Shown in pieces: positions 10,323 to 21,626 of a DNA stretch of 64,000 nucleotides. Position numbers and translations under genes: made by a program. Numbering within the stretch: position 1 is the first letter of the stretch; every line of letters begins with the position of its first letter. Where the stretch lies: the NCBI GenBank assembly GCA_020744425.1, contig JAGMUV010000002.1:4570501-4634500 (forward strand), read 5' to 3'. The notes under the pieces are model-generated. The model had not been told where the DNA came from, ran no database searches, and saw nothing but the letters and a program-made list of their open reading frames with translations. The stretch is from Dactylonectria macrodidyma. Taxonomy: Eukaryota > Ascomycota > Sordariomycetes > Hypocreales > Nectriaceae.

Positions 10323-12041
10323 ATGCTGCGATGTGCGCCATGTCGACCCATTCGTTCCTCGACGCGGAGCCTTGGCCTTGTTCATGGCCATGACAGCAGT
10401 TTCTACGCCTGTCGAAAAAAGCAAGACCCCGTACAACTGTTCGCCAGGTCCTTTGTTCTCCCTAGACTTGCCAGCTTCTACCCGTTCCGATCTCCGAGAC
10501 TCGACTCTCTCCCGCTTGATGTGCCTATTGACGAAGAGACCGTTCCTGGGTACAGGTGGCAAACCTACTATCATCCAAATCCGGGCGAGATATTATATGG
10601 GAGATACAAGCTGAAAGTGAAGATTGGCTACGGATCATCATCCACCGTGTGGCTGGCGCAGGATCTGGCTTCGAATGTGTGAGTGGAGTTCCAATGTCAA
10701 GGCAATGAGTTTGGGAAAATTGACCAGAAAGTAGCCACGAAGTGAATCGACCAAAGAAATATGTGGCTATCAAGATCAATGCGAATAACTATGACGGGGA
10801 TGATTCCTGGCACGAGTTGAGCATGTCTCATCACATCGCCACATCCAAGCCTTATAACCCGTACAAGAAAGCACACCCCGCCCTACTGACTGCCATAAAC
10901 CACTTCATAATTCCCACGCGAATGGGATCGCATCTTTGCATGGTCTTCGACCCCATGAGGGAGCCGTTATGGATGTTTCAGCGACGGCTTAGTAACAACG
11001 GAGGTGTCACGCAGAACTGCCTCCCCATTCTGAAGCGCCACCTGAGGACAATACTGGCGGGTTTAGAGTACTTGCATTCTGAGTGCAAGATAATTCACAC
11101 AGGTATGCATATGTGAGGTTTATTAGACGACGGTCTAACAATGCCAATTAGACCTCAAGACCGACAACATCTTGATGACATTCGAGGACCAATCAGTTCT
11201 CCCGGACTTTGTACAGGCGCAAATAGGACGACCAACGCCACGGAAAGTCTTTGGGAGCCGAGCGGTCTACCAATGCCAGAACAATTTTGGGGAAGTCAAG
11301 GACAGGTCGGCTCTGTTAAAGATGACGCCGAAACTGGCAGATTTCGGCCTCGCCCAGGATGGAAGCCAACCGGGGCCATTCATCAACCCCATACAGCCAG
11401 ATCGATACCACGCACCAGAGGTCCTCTTAGGCACGGGATGGTCTTACAGCGCGGATATCTGGAACTTTGCGATACTGGTATGTTGCCGCCTCGTGGTCCA
11501 ACTTTACTGGTGTTTGTGCTAATGGTTGCTGTGCAGGTATGGGATCTCCTCACTGGGCGAACCCTCTTCTTCGATCTAGAGAGAGCAACTCAACCTTATA
11601 GCGCCGCGCGCCATCTGGGCGAGATGATTGGCATACTCGGCCCAGTGCCGAAAACGTTGCTGGAAAAAGAGAAGCAAATGCGATATTGGAGGTGGATGCC
11701 GGAAGTGGTGAATGCGGAAGGAAAGCATTGCGACAATGTCATCGACTACTACGGCGGTCCCTTTTTCGCCGACGATGGTGAGTCTCAAGGTCCTGCCTCT
11801 AATGCGCCTTGACTAACATCTTACAGGTACATTTCTTTATAGCGACTTGATACCCCGTGCGCGCAAATGGGAAGATGAGGCCCCGGCGTGCATCGCAGAG
11901 CATGATAAGGACATGTTCTTCCGCTTCATGCGGCGCATGCTTCACTGGCAGCCTGAAGAGAGGTCGACGGCGAGGGAGCTGATGAGCGACCCGTGGCTTA
12001 ATACTGGTTTAGTTGGAGAGCCAGCAATAAGAGGATCTTGA
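10323..12041 (+). CDS. SRPK-like serine/threonine protein kinase
   Basis: This is a CMGC-group kinase of the fungal SRPK-like type. The five exons are 10323-10678, 10735-11102, 11152-11477, 11537-11777 and 11827-12041; together they give 501 residues. The motif SLPLDVPIDEETVPGYRW before the kinase domain is typical of these fungal proteins. Kinase features: Gly loop IGYGSSSTVWLAQD, catalytic Lys in YVAIKI, loop IIHTDLKTDN (His-Thr-Asp, as in SRPKs, not HRD), DFGLAQ, YHAPEVLLG and DIWNFAILVWDLLTG. SRPKs phosphorylate SR proteins; many fungal paralogues of this type have no known substrate and may be divergent. A dual-specificity phosphatase follows 540 bases downstream on the same strand. The N-terminal 50 residues are Arg/Ser-rich and less certain. 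Confidence 0.88.
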
Positions 12042-12578
12042 CATGGCTACCGCACCGCACGTCAACCGTGATCACTTGCATGTGTCTGGTCCTGAGATGC
12101 GGCCGACCATCTTCGGTGTATCACGGACCGAGGCCATCACAGAAAAGCCAAGTCGCGAATCGACAACCCTGAACATACCATGCGGAAATGGTTTTCCTAT
12201 CCTGGCCATGAGACGAGAAAAAATCGGACTGTGGGAGGATGCAAGTCATTTCTTCATCATTCCATTCATACACCGGCCACAAAGACAAGGGGAAATTAGG
12301 CCACACGGCCTTGTTGCCGGTCACGATCCCTCGAAGCACGATGCTTAGCAAGGCTCCGGTATTGCTGCAAGAGAGAGGAGAACAGCAACGATGATCCTAG
12401 AGACGTGCAGAACGCCACTATTGGAAGTTTTTCTCACGTGAGTGGCCACCTTGTGATGTTGAGTCGCATGCATGCAGCTTTCCGATTCCCGGAGGATGGT
12501 ATAGATGTCTTTAATGGCCCCCATCGTCTGAGAATCGATCGCTGTTCAGTGGTGAGCAGGTCGGCGCCTACCGGTATC
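12042..12578. other. Intergenic between kinase and phosphatase
   Basis: This is the promoter or leader of the phosphatase gene. The phosphatase frame stays open upstream to about 12405, with an alternative ATG at 12456, but the extra residues show no recognised feature. Nothing else is visible. Confidence 0.4.
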
Positions 12579-13268
12579 ATGATGTCCTGGATGGATCCCT
12601 CAATCAACCAAATCGCGCCCCATCTGTTTGTGGGGAACGTCAAGAGCTCCCTGAAGCGTCAGGTCCTTCGCGAGAACAATATCACAGCCGTCGTGTCGCT
12701 GTTGGATGGCGGCTACAACCGATGGAGCCATCCTGAGTATCGGGCCATTATCCCCGAGGACTGCCACCTGTACGTGCCTTGCCTGGACAGCTCGACGATG
12801 GACATACTCGCGCTTCTAGAAGAGATTTGCGACTTTATCGAAATACAGCTCGGTGGAAACCTGGCTGGGCACCAATCGCGAGCATCGACTCCTACAGATA
12901 CAGAAGAATGGCACCATCAACACTCACCCCAGCCGCGCGCTAAGACGCCGCGCGAAGCCAACGTCTTGATCCATTGCCATCTAGGCGTGTCTCGCTCGGC
13001 AACGGTGGCCATCGCCTACCTGATGCGTAAGCGCCACGAGGGCCTCGACTCGGTCTACCCCGATGTGCGGCAGCGGCGCAAGGTGAAGCCTCGCGATAAC
13101 TTCATCGACCAACTACGCGTGTGGGAGGCCGTGGGCTACAGCGTGTGGGAGGACGCGGCCAAGACGACCCCCAAAGAGCAGTACCGGGGCTATCTGGCCC
13201 GGCGGGCGGTGAGGCTTGAGGCCAAAGGCTTGACGGGTAATGAGCCCATTGGAGTGCTCAATTATTGA
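12579..13268 (+). CDS. Dual-specificity protein phosphatase
   Basis: This is a cysteine-based phosphatase of the DSP class, intronless, with 229 residues from the ATG at 12579. The fold opens with INQIAPHLFVGNVKSSLKRQVLRE, the usual first strand of DSPs. The P-loop VLIHCHLGVSRSATVAIAYLM has catalytic Cys at about residue 133 and Arg at about 139 (HCxxGxSR). The general-acid loop lies around YVPCLDSS. A polar insert of about 35 residues (GHQSRASTPTDTEEWHHQHS) sits before the P-loop. A helix FIDQLRVWEAVGY follows, as in DSPs. The frame continues upstream to an ATG at 12456; I chose the later start because the upstream part is unlike the family. It may act on a MAP kinase or another phosphoprotein; its pairing with the kinase gene before it is suggestive only. 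Confidence 0.87.
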   Translation: MMSWMDPSINQIAPHLFVGNVKSSLKRQVLRENNITAVVSLLDGGYNRWSHPEYRAIIPEDCHLYVPCLDSSTMDILALLEEICDFIEIQLGGNLAGHQSRASTPTDTEEWHHQHSPQPRAKTPREANVLIHCHLGVSRSATVAIAYLMRKRHEGLDSVYPDVRQRRKVKPRDNFIDQLRVWEAVGYSVWEDAAKTTPKEQYRGYLARRAVRLEAKGLTGNEPIGVLNY

Positions 13269-13813
13269 TGAGGAGGCGAGGAATCTTCGGAATTACGAAC
13301 GGGTCGACGTTCGGAGCAAGTGGCCCAATTCCGACGGAATGAGTCGAGTCAGTCCACGATGTGCAAACACCTCCCCCCGCGCTTTCACAAAAAGTTGATT
13401 GTTTTTCCGTCTATTACCGTAGCGGCATAAGCGGATAAAAAAAGAACGTAATTGGTTTTCATAACCTGCCGTGCTAGACAGGCTGTAATTCTAGGTATGC
13501 ATAAAACCAGCCCCCAAGGAACGCTCCCCCAAGGCGTTGGTTAGAGCAGCGGCAGCACTAGACCATATCAAGACGCCAACAGCTCGGGCGGTCTGCTTAT
13601 TCTGCCGTGATAACTTGAAGCCTGTCCAAAATTTCTGTCTAAAATGCCGGGCGGTCAAGTTTGCGCTAAGCCTATTGTAGAGGCACCCCGCCGTTAGGAG
13701 CTTCCCCACTTCGTACTCACGTCAGGTCTCGAGCTCGAGATATCAGAGCCAGACCACCAACGACGACCAGAATACTCGCATTCTTCCACCCTCTGTGAGG
13801 CATTCTTTTCAAA
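13269..13813. other. Intergenic
   Basis: This holds the 3' flank of the phosphatase and the promoter of the RWD protein gene. No convincing coding frame, RNA gene or repeat was seen. Confidence 0.45.
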
Positions 13814-14534
13814 ATGGGGCGCGAAGACCAGATTGAAGAGCGCGAGGTGCTCGAATCGATTTTCCCCGACGAGATCACAGGTACGGCTTCCAGCCAGAAC
13901 CCCTCTTGAGTCTTGACCAACCCTCACCGGCCCCCGTGTAGATATATCCGAGACCGAATTTCGAGTATCAATCGCGCTGGACATTCCAGGCGAGGAAGAG
14001 AACGAGCCACCGACGATGCTGCTGCAAGTACGCTACCCGCCGGAATATCCCGAAAAGGCTCCCCACCTTGACATCCTCTCTCCTCCCAACGCCGTTGCCC
14101 ACGAACACTTCAACCTTGCCGACGACCGCGAGCAGCTGCTGTCCAGCCTGGACCAGACGATCGAGGAGAACCTCGGTATGGCCATGGTCTTTGCCCTCGT
14201 CTCGACGCTCAAGGACGCGGCCGAGCAGCTTGTCCAGGACCGCAAAGACGCCATTGAAAGGGCTGACGAGGAACGCCGCGCCGCCGCCGAGCACGAGGAG
14301 AACAAGCGCTTTCACGGCACCGCCGTCACCCGGGAGACCTTCCTAAAGTGGCGCGCCGACTTCCTCAAGGAGATGGAGGAGGTGCGCCAGCGAGAGGAGG
14401 AGCAGCGCTCGGCTGAGAATAAGAAGTCAAGCGCCAGGGAACCCGCCACGATGACGGGCCGGCAGCTCTGGGAGGGAGGCTACGTCACCAAGAATTCTGC
14501 GCAGGAAGAAGATGACGAGCCGGAGGCTCTGTGA
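13814..14534 (+). CDS. GIR2: RWD domain protein, Gir2/RWDD1-like
   Basis: Exons 13814-13880 and 13942-14534 join over a 61-nt intron to give 219 residues. Residues 1-110 form an RWD domain: MGREDQIEEREVLESIFPDE, then the YPPEYPEKAPHLDI motif typical of RWD folds. The C-terminal half is a charged helix rich in Glu and Arg with TRETFLKWRADFLKEMEE and TGRQLWEGGYV, characteristic of Gir2/RWDD1 (DFRP2). In yeast, Gir2 binds the DRG GTPase Rbg2 and Gcn1 and modulates the Gcn2 amino-acid starvation response. Length is close to the family norm. Confidence 0.88.
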
Positions 14535-15271
14535 TGGGCTCATTCATCCAACATAGAATCTGACTGCGAACTGCGGTACGACACACGAGGCCCCTTGACA
14601 CTCGGCTTTACTAGCAACATTGCAGGGGCGTGGCGGAATCAGCGATGCCTTTGTTCAGCCACATATTGTACGATAAAGAATCTGACGACTTACGAGATTT
14701 AATCGCAGCTTTGGTCGAAGCAGCTTCCCAGGAAGTGGTCACGTTTAGAATGGTATTCTGAAGCTATATGTTGTCACAGACGATTTGGAGTCTCACAACG
14801 GAGTCAAGCTATGGGGCTTACTTGTCGCAATGTGGCACTGCCTGCCCAGGGATACCCGAACGATTTATGCCATGGCAGAACAGATTCGGAATCATGTTCT
14901 TTGGTAAAATGCTTCGGCTCGGGGATGCAACACGCTCAAGATTGAAGATTACAAAAAGGTGTGGAGCAAAGTCGTCGAGGTGGACTTATGATCCAACAAC
15001 AGTACTCCAAGCAATTGCTTAAATCGCTTACGCCAGGGGATATAACGCATGAGCAACCATACTAGATCATGGAAGAACTAATTGAAAGGAAATGGGCTTA
15101 CAGATAGCTACTCCGCAACCTCGAGAACAATCAGGACGTTGACTGTATAGCCCCAGGCCGGGAGATCCTAGCCCCAACTCATTAGATTGGCGAGCTTTAG
15201 AGGAAAGTCATCGTAGACCATCTACTTGGATGTATGCTGTTTATTAGAACATCGCTGAATAGCGTCTAAGA
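14535..15271. other. Intergenic, convergent gene ends
   Basis: This lies between the convergent RWD protein and membrane-protein genes. Short frames show no recognised similarity. No RNA gene or repeat is seen. Confidence 0.45.
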
Positions 15272-17421
15272 TTACCCGTACTTTGTAGTATCTTTCTCGT
15301 GCGCAATTCCCACTCGATAAACGCCGTCTTGATCGCTGGTGTAACCATACCGAAATCGCTCGTCTTTCATCATTTCCGACAGCTTTGATCCGTCCACGTG
15401 TTCGGCTCCTGGAGGAATACTGACATACTTTGAATCCCGGAAAGAAGTCGAGACAAAGCCTAATACTTCTGGTCCGTTGGCTGAGTGGGCATAGATGACC
15501 GAGAATATACCCCCCACTACAAGCACTCCGCAGGAGAACAAACAGGCTACCATCCACGGCCATGAGATAGTATAGTAGTAGAACAGGTCAGTTGTCTCGG
15601 TCTGTGTCATTTTGATCCCTGCTTTAATGGCGTCTGAGTTCGGAACAGTCGACTTGAAGAATTGTGGGATTATTGCCATGCTCGCCCCGGATAACACGAC
15701 GTACGAATTAATCAACTGGCTCAGTCGAGCACTGAACTCAAATTTTCCGACGGTACTCAAGTCGGGTATGGATTCCCAGCGGTCCAATTCGTCCAGAGAA
15801 CTCATGTAGAGGTAGATGAGCAGTGGATCCGTGGTCGCATCATTATTTTGTGAAACAATTAGCTTGGGGAGCACATTGGACAGAGTTTTGAAGTCCATTG
15901 GTTGCGAAATCGATGTTAGGTCCTCCGTTGGATGTTTCCTTTTGGACTTTCGCTGAGAGATGACCTTGCAAGTTCCAGTGGAAGAACCAGCTCCTCGAGA
16001 GCAATCGATACTTGATTCCACATATTCTTGAAGAACACGACATCTAGACTTGACAACGGTTCTTTCTGTCTCGCTCTCCTGATTCGAGGACGTCATGTTG
16101 ATCCTCGCTTGGAAGAGCAAATTTGTTGGTCCGGCTTCTATGTCCGTCTCACTCTCGAAAACGCCAAAGGTGGGAGTGAATACATCTGAGGATGACGAAT
16201 GGGAGCCGTTCCACCAGCAGTTATCCACGAACCGATCCAGGGCGAGATTCCAAAAACGAGGGCGTTTGTCTGTGGCATTATGCTGATGCCCGTACCACGT
16301 GCCATTGGCAAGGCGAGTGGAGGCGTTAACCATATTCAAATTCTCTAAAGTGTCATCTAAAATCGTTTCTTGGTCAATGAATGAGGTTGCAACTGAGTAT
16401 AGTGGATATGCTTCGAGTTCTGAACAGTTGAGGCGCATGTAGGTGGACTCAATAGTAAATGTTGTGTTGCCAGCAGGGATGTTGCTTGTTGGAATGCCGA
16501 CAAGGGAAGAATACTCTGTCGTTGAGCTCGTGTTGAGTTCGCGCCAACCTTCATCGTCAGGCTCAAGGAGAGAGTCAAGGAAAGGGATTTTGACATTTCC
16601 CCAGAGGTCCATGGGTCCTTCCCTGATAGCCTGAGGAGAAACCAGGGCAGTGCTGTACGCAGCATTATCGAAAAAAAGCCCAGTATTGACACCGACGGGG
16701 TTGAGTGTGTCGAAATAGAACCCGGTTTGCCTGAGAAACCCAGGTTCTATGTTGAGGCATCGGAGGAGCGACTGACCTCCGATAGGGGAGAGTGACCAAG
16801 TGCTGAGCAACAAAAAACCTCGCCAGTTGAAGAGGCGGAGCTGGAAATGTGTTGCGAATGATGCTCCCAAGGTTCGGCTGCCCATCAACTGCTCAAGTGT
16901 GCCGAGCGAGGCACCATTCTCAAGGTTTAAGCGAGCCATCTGATACAACAGGCGCCCTAAGATGAACGCGAATAGAATTGGGAACGCGGTTGCCAGCTAG
17001 ATTGATTGTCGGTTATATGATCATCCTACTTGGACTGGGCGCATACCACTGTAAGTGCGTTGATGAAGTCTTCGAAGCGACCGTCGATTTGCTTATTATC
17101 GGTCGATGCGACAATGACGACAAATAATAAGAGACTGAGAGGCAGAACAACTGTCATGAAATCCGATAAGATTGTGGTCCACTCTGTCCACGTCTTCCGG
17201 GGGTTGAGTGACATTGGCCGACCTTTAGGTAAAGGTGTGGGCGTTGGCGTTGGCACGATGTGATCATTCGCGGGGGTTTCCGGAACGAGCTGGTCATCTT
17301 GAACAAACGAAGGACTATAAACTTTGCCTTTCAGAGAGACTGATTCCGGTATTTGAATGAGTCGTATCTCTTCCTCGTCATCTCGTGGCCGCCGCGGTAT
17401 GGGGAGCCACGAAGTCGCCAT
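15272..17421 (-). CDS. Fungal multipass membrane protein, unknown function
   Basis: Two exons, 17421-17047 and 16996-15272, over a 50-nt intron give 699 residues. The cytoplasmic N-terminus is followed by membrane segments near residues 85-110 (VVLPLSLLLFVVIVAS) and 125-145 (LATAFPILFAFILGRLLY). Next come GTLEQLMGSRTLG and a segment containing LLLSTWSLSPIGGQSLLR; this combination recurs in a large family of uncharacterised Pezizomycotina membrane proteins. A long loop with many N-glycosylation sites (NTTF, NGTWY, NGSH) is probably extracellular. A last segment (WPWMVACLFSCGVLVVGGIF) precedes a short cytoplasmic tail. No transport or enzyme motif was seen, so function is unknown. Confidence 0.8.
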
Positions 17422-18184
17422 TTTGGCTGTAAACGAGCGTGTGGAGTAGATACGCGGAACGAAGAGAAAATGGGTTCTTTTTTTGAAGAGCCGCTTCGCC
17501 CTTTAAGCACGTGTTAGACACTCCTATTAATAGATATGGCGAGTGAGCCAAGTTGCACTGTGGATTCTAGACCGCAGCCTGATTTCTCTACGCGTACACA
17601 CGCAGGTTTCATGATAAGGCCGTTATTTCGTAACTGGCTCTGATTGGAAGTGGGAGTTCCACAGCAGCCATCGGTCAACGCCGCAACCTCTATCCGCTAT
17701 TTATGATTGGGCCTTTTGCGACAAGTGTTGGACAGAATGTCTTGGCTTGCAGGGATCTCTGTAAAACCAGGACATTGACCAGGGCTTTAACGGTATGCTT
17801 GAAGTGATTTGGGGGCGAGCCAGGCTGGAAAAGGCGGTGCATTGGGGGCCAAAGGATGGGATGTCCCGGGTTCCTGTCAGCTGAGAAGAAGCAAAGCCAG
17901 CAGCCTGATTCATTTTAGGTGGTGATTGCGAGAGCTGGGTGGTACGACTTGAAATAGACGCCTTGGAGATAATGACGAGGTGCAGAAGCTGGAAGTCGCC
18001 GCCCTATAAGGCTGTGTCGAGCAACTGGCGGGCTGGGGTGCAAGAAAGCCGCTTTGTGGCCCTCATTCATATTTTTGCTCTCATTCATGGCAACACTGCA
18101 TTTTAGTGCCGATATTTAGCTGAACGATCTAATAAATTACTTTTTTGGGCTTGAGATCACATGATTTTCGTTTACAAAAAGATA
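17422..18184. other. Intergenic
   Basis: This is the upstream region of the membrane-protein gene and the 3' flank of the sulfatase gene. Only short, non-conserved frames are present. The stretch at 18060-18180 is AT-rich. Confidence 0.45.
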
Positions 18185-20555
18185 TCATATGAGTAGGAAA
18201 ACTGAAGCCAACGATCCAGCGATTGTACTCATGACAGCCGACAGAATGCTCTCGCCTCTTCGAGACCTCTCATGACTATTTGACTCTTCTTCATTGAGTG
18301 ACATGTTGCTGGAACCAAGCTCCTCAACTGTCAGCTCCCGGGCTGTCTTCATCATCTCCGCGAGAGTCGTGTTACGTTGGTCTTCTGCGCCCTGATTTTT
18401 CTCATTCGGGGAAACACCCTTTTGTGCGGGTTTCGAAGGTGATTCGTAGTAGTCAATATGCTCGCGGTAATCACCACCCAGCGATCGCGACGATGATGGC
18501 AAGAAAGGCTCCTCGTTGCCCGCTACCTGCACCTTGAGACACTCTTTGAAGTGAACATCGGGCAATGAACTAAAGAAAGGGTCATACTTCTCTGCCATGG
18601 CCGTTTTTAGGCTGTAGAATATCTCGCCCGACTCGGGGGCATCGCTGTCGGACTCATGGCTGCTCTGAAGCACTGTCCACGGATTTCGGCAGTGATCGCG
18701 TTCGCAGGATTTGGTTACCAACAGTAATGCGTTGAGTCGGTGTATGAGTCGCCGAGTGTGGTTACTTGGACTGTTCAACTTGTGTGCGAGATTATCGACC
18801 TCAAAGGGATCCGTCTATGGAGACGACGTGTATCAGTAACTCCGAAACGAAATTCTAGGGCCTCATCTGGAGCTTTGTATGGACTCACCAATGTATTGTA
18901 TAACTCAGTCTCGCCCGTACACCACCTTGTAAAAAGCCACGCTGAGTCCTCGCCCACGACACGCAACGCCTTGTAACTATTGTTACCATCGCCTCTCTGT
19001 CCTGGCGCCTCCACCACGGAGTGGCCCCAGAACTCGATGTTGATCAAGTCTCGGTGCTCTGAGCCTGTGCTATTGTGTGGATGATACCAGTCCTGGAGAA
19101 GACTGCGTCCATCTAGAAAGACGGGGAGGTCCTCTTTGTCGACGCAGGCGATGTCAAGAAACGTTGGTGCGAGATCCAGATGAGTCCCCGGCAGCCGTGA
19201 GATTTCTCCTTGCGGCACCCCAGGGCCTCGCACGATGAAAGGGACGTTGGTATCGGCGATATATGGCAGTGTCTTTCCAGCACCAATGCGATGTTGGCCT
19301 AAGTGGTACCCATTGTCCGACGAGAACACGACTGCGAGTGTCGACTCTTGTCAGAAAGAAAAACAATTGAAGGAATATTCACATACTATACGTGTTGTTC
19401 AGCAGATTCGTTGTCTCAAGAAATTGAACGACGTCGTGCACAATTTCATCGACTCCCATCAAGGCCTGAATTCGGCGACGGTAGTGAAGATTGATCCGTT
19501 CAATCTGCGTCTCATTCAGACTGGCCAGGTTCTTGAGCCATGAGGGCTTTGCGTTAGTCGAGTTTTGGTCTGGGTTGAAGGCTTTGTTTTGCGGTGCCTT
19601 GAGATCCTCGTGCGTGTCCATATGCCTCGCGAGCGGGACTGGCAACCCTCCTCCCCCGATTTGCAAGTGTGGTGCTACGGGGGCAATGGTGAGGTAAAAA
19701 GGTTGGTTCTGTTTTTCCGTCAAGTTTTGAAGTCTGGAAATACTGAGTTCCAGATTAGTCGATTAGCCTCCTCCTACCTGCCAGATACGAGAGAGGTTCG
19801 TCTTACGCTTTGGCACGGATGACATCTGTTTGGTGATAACCCCGGTAGAGTATAGGTGTTTCCCCATTACTAGAGAAAATAGGGGTGTTGAATTGGTACA
19901 TCCACGGATCAATCTATTTCGCACTGTCAACCTTCTGACCGCCATCAATCATCATAGGCATGGCTGAAGCATGAAACTCACCAAGGCATCAACAACATCC
20001 CAGCCTTTAGGACTTTCTTCGTAGAGTTCCCGACTGTAACCATTCAGGAATTTGCCAATGTCTAGATAATACAAATACAATCAGCTTCGAACCCACGACA
20101 GGGGCATCTTACATACACTCTGTGCGATATCCAGCTTCACCTAACCACATTGGGAGATAGTCTTTGTCTAGGTTCGAGAGACGCCACTTTTGATAATTCC
20201 CACTAGGTATGACATGGTTAGAACCGATCTCACGGATGTCATCCGCTCAGGTTACGTACCCAGGAGCCGTCACATGAGTTATATTAGTGTTATGGCCATG
20301 CTGACCACGGAAGAGAGACGATCGACTCGGGCAGCAGTTTGAAATTGTGGCAAAATGGTTCTTAAAGGCTGTCCCCTTTTCCACGAGTTCACTCTGCACA
20401 TTTGGCATGAAATCAAGAGAGTTTAGGTGTAGATCCTGGTCGTCGGTAAAGATAAAGACGATATTGGGCCGGTCCACAGGACAGCTCGCAGAGGCGACTA
20501 AAATGGTCTCCCCGACGATAACCGAGCCCAATATGAGCTTCGTGAAAGGCACCAT
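18185..20555 (-). CDS. Secreted arylsulfatase-type sulfatase with hydrophobic C-terminus
   Basis: This is a type I sulfatase, which hydrolyses sulfate esters using a formylglycine made from cysteine. The seven exons are 20555-20260, 20202-20117, 20061-19982, 19913-19807, 19742-19387, 19331-18889 and 18814-18185; they give 665 residues in one phase. A signal peptide (residues 1-24) is followed by metal-binding PNIVFIFTDDQD and the active-site CCPSRSSLFRGQ (formylglycine Cys about residue 74, C-x-P-S-R). Further on come APHLQIG, SSDNGYHLGQHR (second metal Asp-Asn) and TDPFEVDNLA, as in fungal arylsulfatase and glucosamine-6-sulfatase-like enzymes. The last 18 residues are hydrophobic after a Ser-rich, charged stretch, suggesting a GPI signal or membrane tail. 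An alternative start at 20591 would lengthen the signal peptide. It is divergent from the 2-hydroxy-acid oxidase gene. Confidence 0.9.
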
Positions 20556-21626
20556 CGCGCTAAAAATTATGGATGATGATAGAATCGACATGTATCTTCG
20601 ATCGAGGCCGAATAATGTCACAAATACAAGGGATGAGCTAATTCTACATGGTAACCTGACCGCTGGGTACAGTATGTTCACGTGAATTAATGCAACCCCG
20701 CATACTGGGGTTGGTGGTAATCTACTTTGCCCCATGTAGAGTTAGCAGTGGCCGGCTTGATGCCCTGTCCCTGTAAGAAAAACATAGCACCCTGTGCTAT
20801 GTACTCTAATAAAAAAGGTATCCCGGTTAACTGGATTTTTACATTTAAGCAAATAGAAATAAGTGGAGCACTTGTCCTTGTCATGACAGCTTCACAAAAT
20901 TATCCTCCCCAGGTCGAACGCGAACAACTATCACCACATCAATTCTGTGAGTCATGACTCCGCAGCGCCAACTTGCCTGGTCTCACACATCTTGACCTGA
21001 AGGGCCCAAGCAGAACTCAATACCAGATTTCATGTCAGATATGAATGAGCAAGATGTTTCATTGCCAGATCACCATCACAAGAAGACTCTTTGTAACTTA
21101 TATTTCAGAACCGCAATAGTGAGTCCGTCATCGGCGTCACACTTGGAGTTTGGGATCTAACATACTACTATCTCTACGTAGTAGACTTCGTTCCAACTGC
21201 ACCATGTTGCTTATCGCTGAGCTCCCCAGTCCGGCAACTATCGGAAGTTGTGCCGGTACTTAACTTTTTGAACAACACATATCCCGCGCCAAGCCAATAG
21301 TATTGTCTTGATCGACGAAGAACCCAATATCAAATGATCACTTGCGCTTAATATCGGCAATGGATCGCTAGATAGGATGCGGGGAAGGCGCCACTAAGTG
21401 CGGTCTTGGGCTTATCTCTTGGCAGTGATTTGGCCATGATCGGATTGCTGTCGGGTCGTGATCCGATACAGGTGTAAGCCCGAGTATTTAATGGCGACCC
21501 CAACTTCATTCCAGGTTGGGATCACCAATTTGTACGGAACAGTGCTCACAACGGAACCGAAATATGATCTTAGGCCATACTTTTCATAGTTAATGCAAGT
21601 TTCGACACCTCTTCACGCTCACCACC
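20556..21626. promoter_or_regulatory. Divergent promoter region, sulfatase / 2-hydroxy-acid oxidase
   Basis: About 1.07 kb separates two divergent gene starts, so both genes probably take their control signals from here. No convincing coding frame is present. A perfect 9-bp hairpin lies at 20782-20802. No clear binding site for a named regulator could be assigned by eye. Confidence 0.5.
20782..20802. repeat. Perfect hairpin in divergent promoter
   Basis: The sequence ACATAGCAC-CCT-GTGCTATGT has two 9-bp perfectly complementary arms and a 3-base loop. It sits about 230 bases upstream of the sulfatase start and 825 bases upstream of the oxidase start. It could be a binding site for a dimeric regulator; function is not shown. 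Confidence 0.5.

Noticed and set aside
18779..18888. Suspected frameshift at the end of the sulfatase
   Set aside because: Re-reading the bases placed the exon start at 18814; the frame then continues cleanly through TDPFEVDNLA into the C-terminal part.
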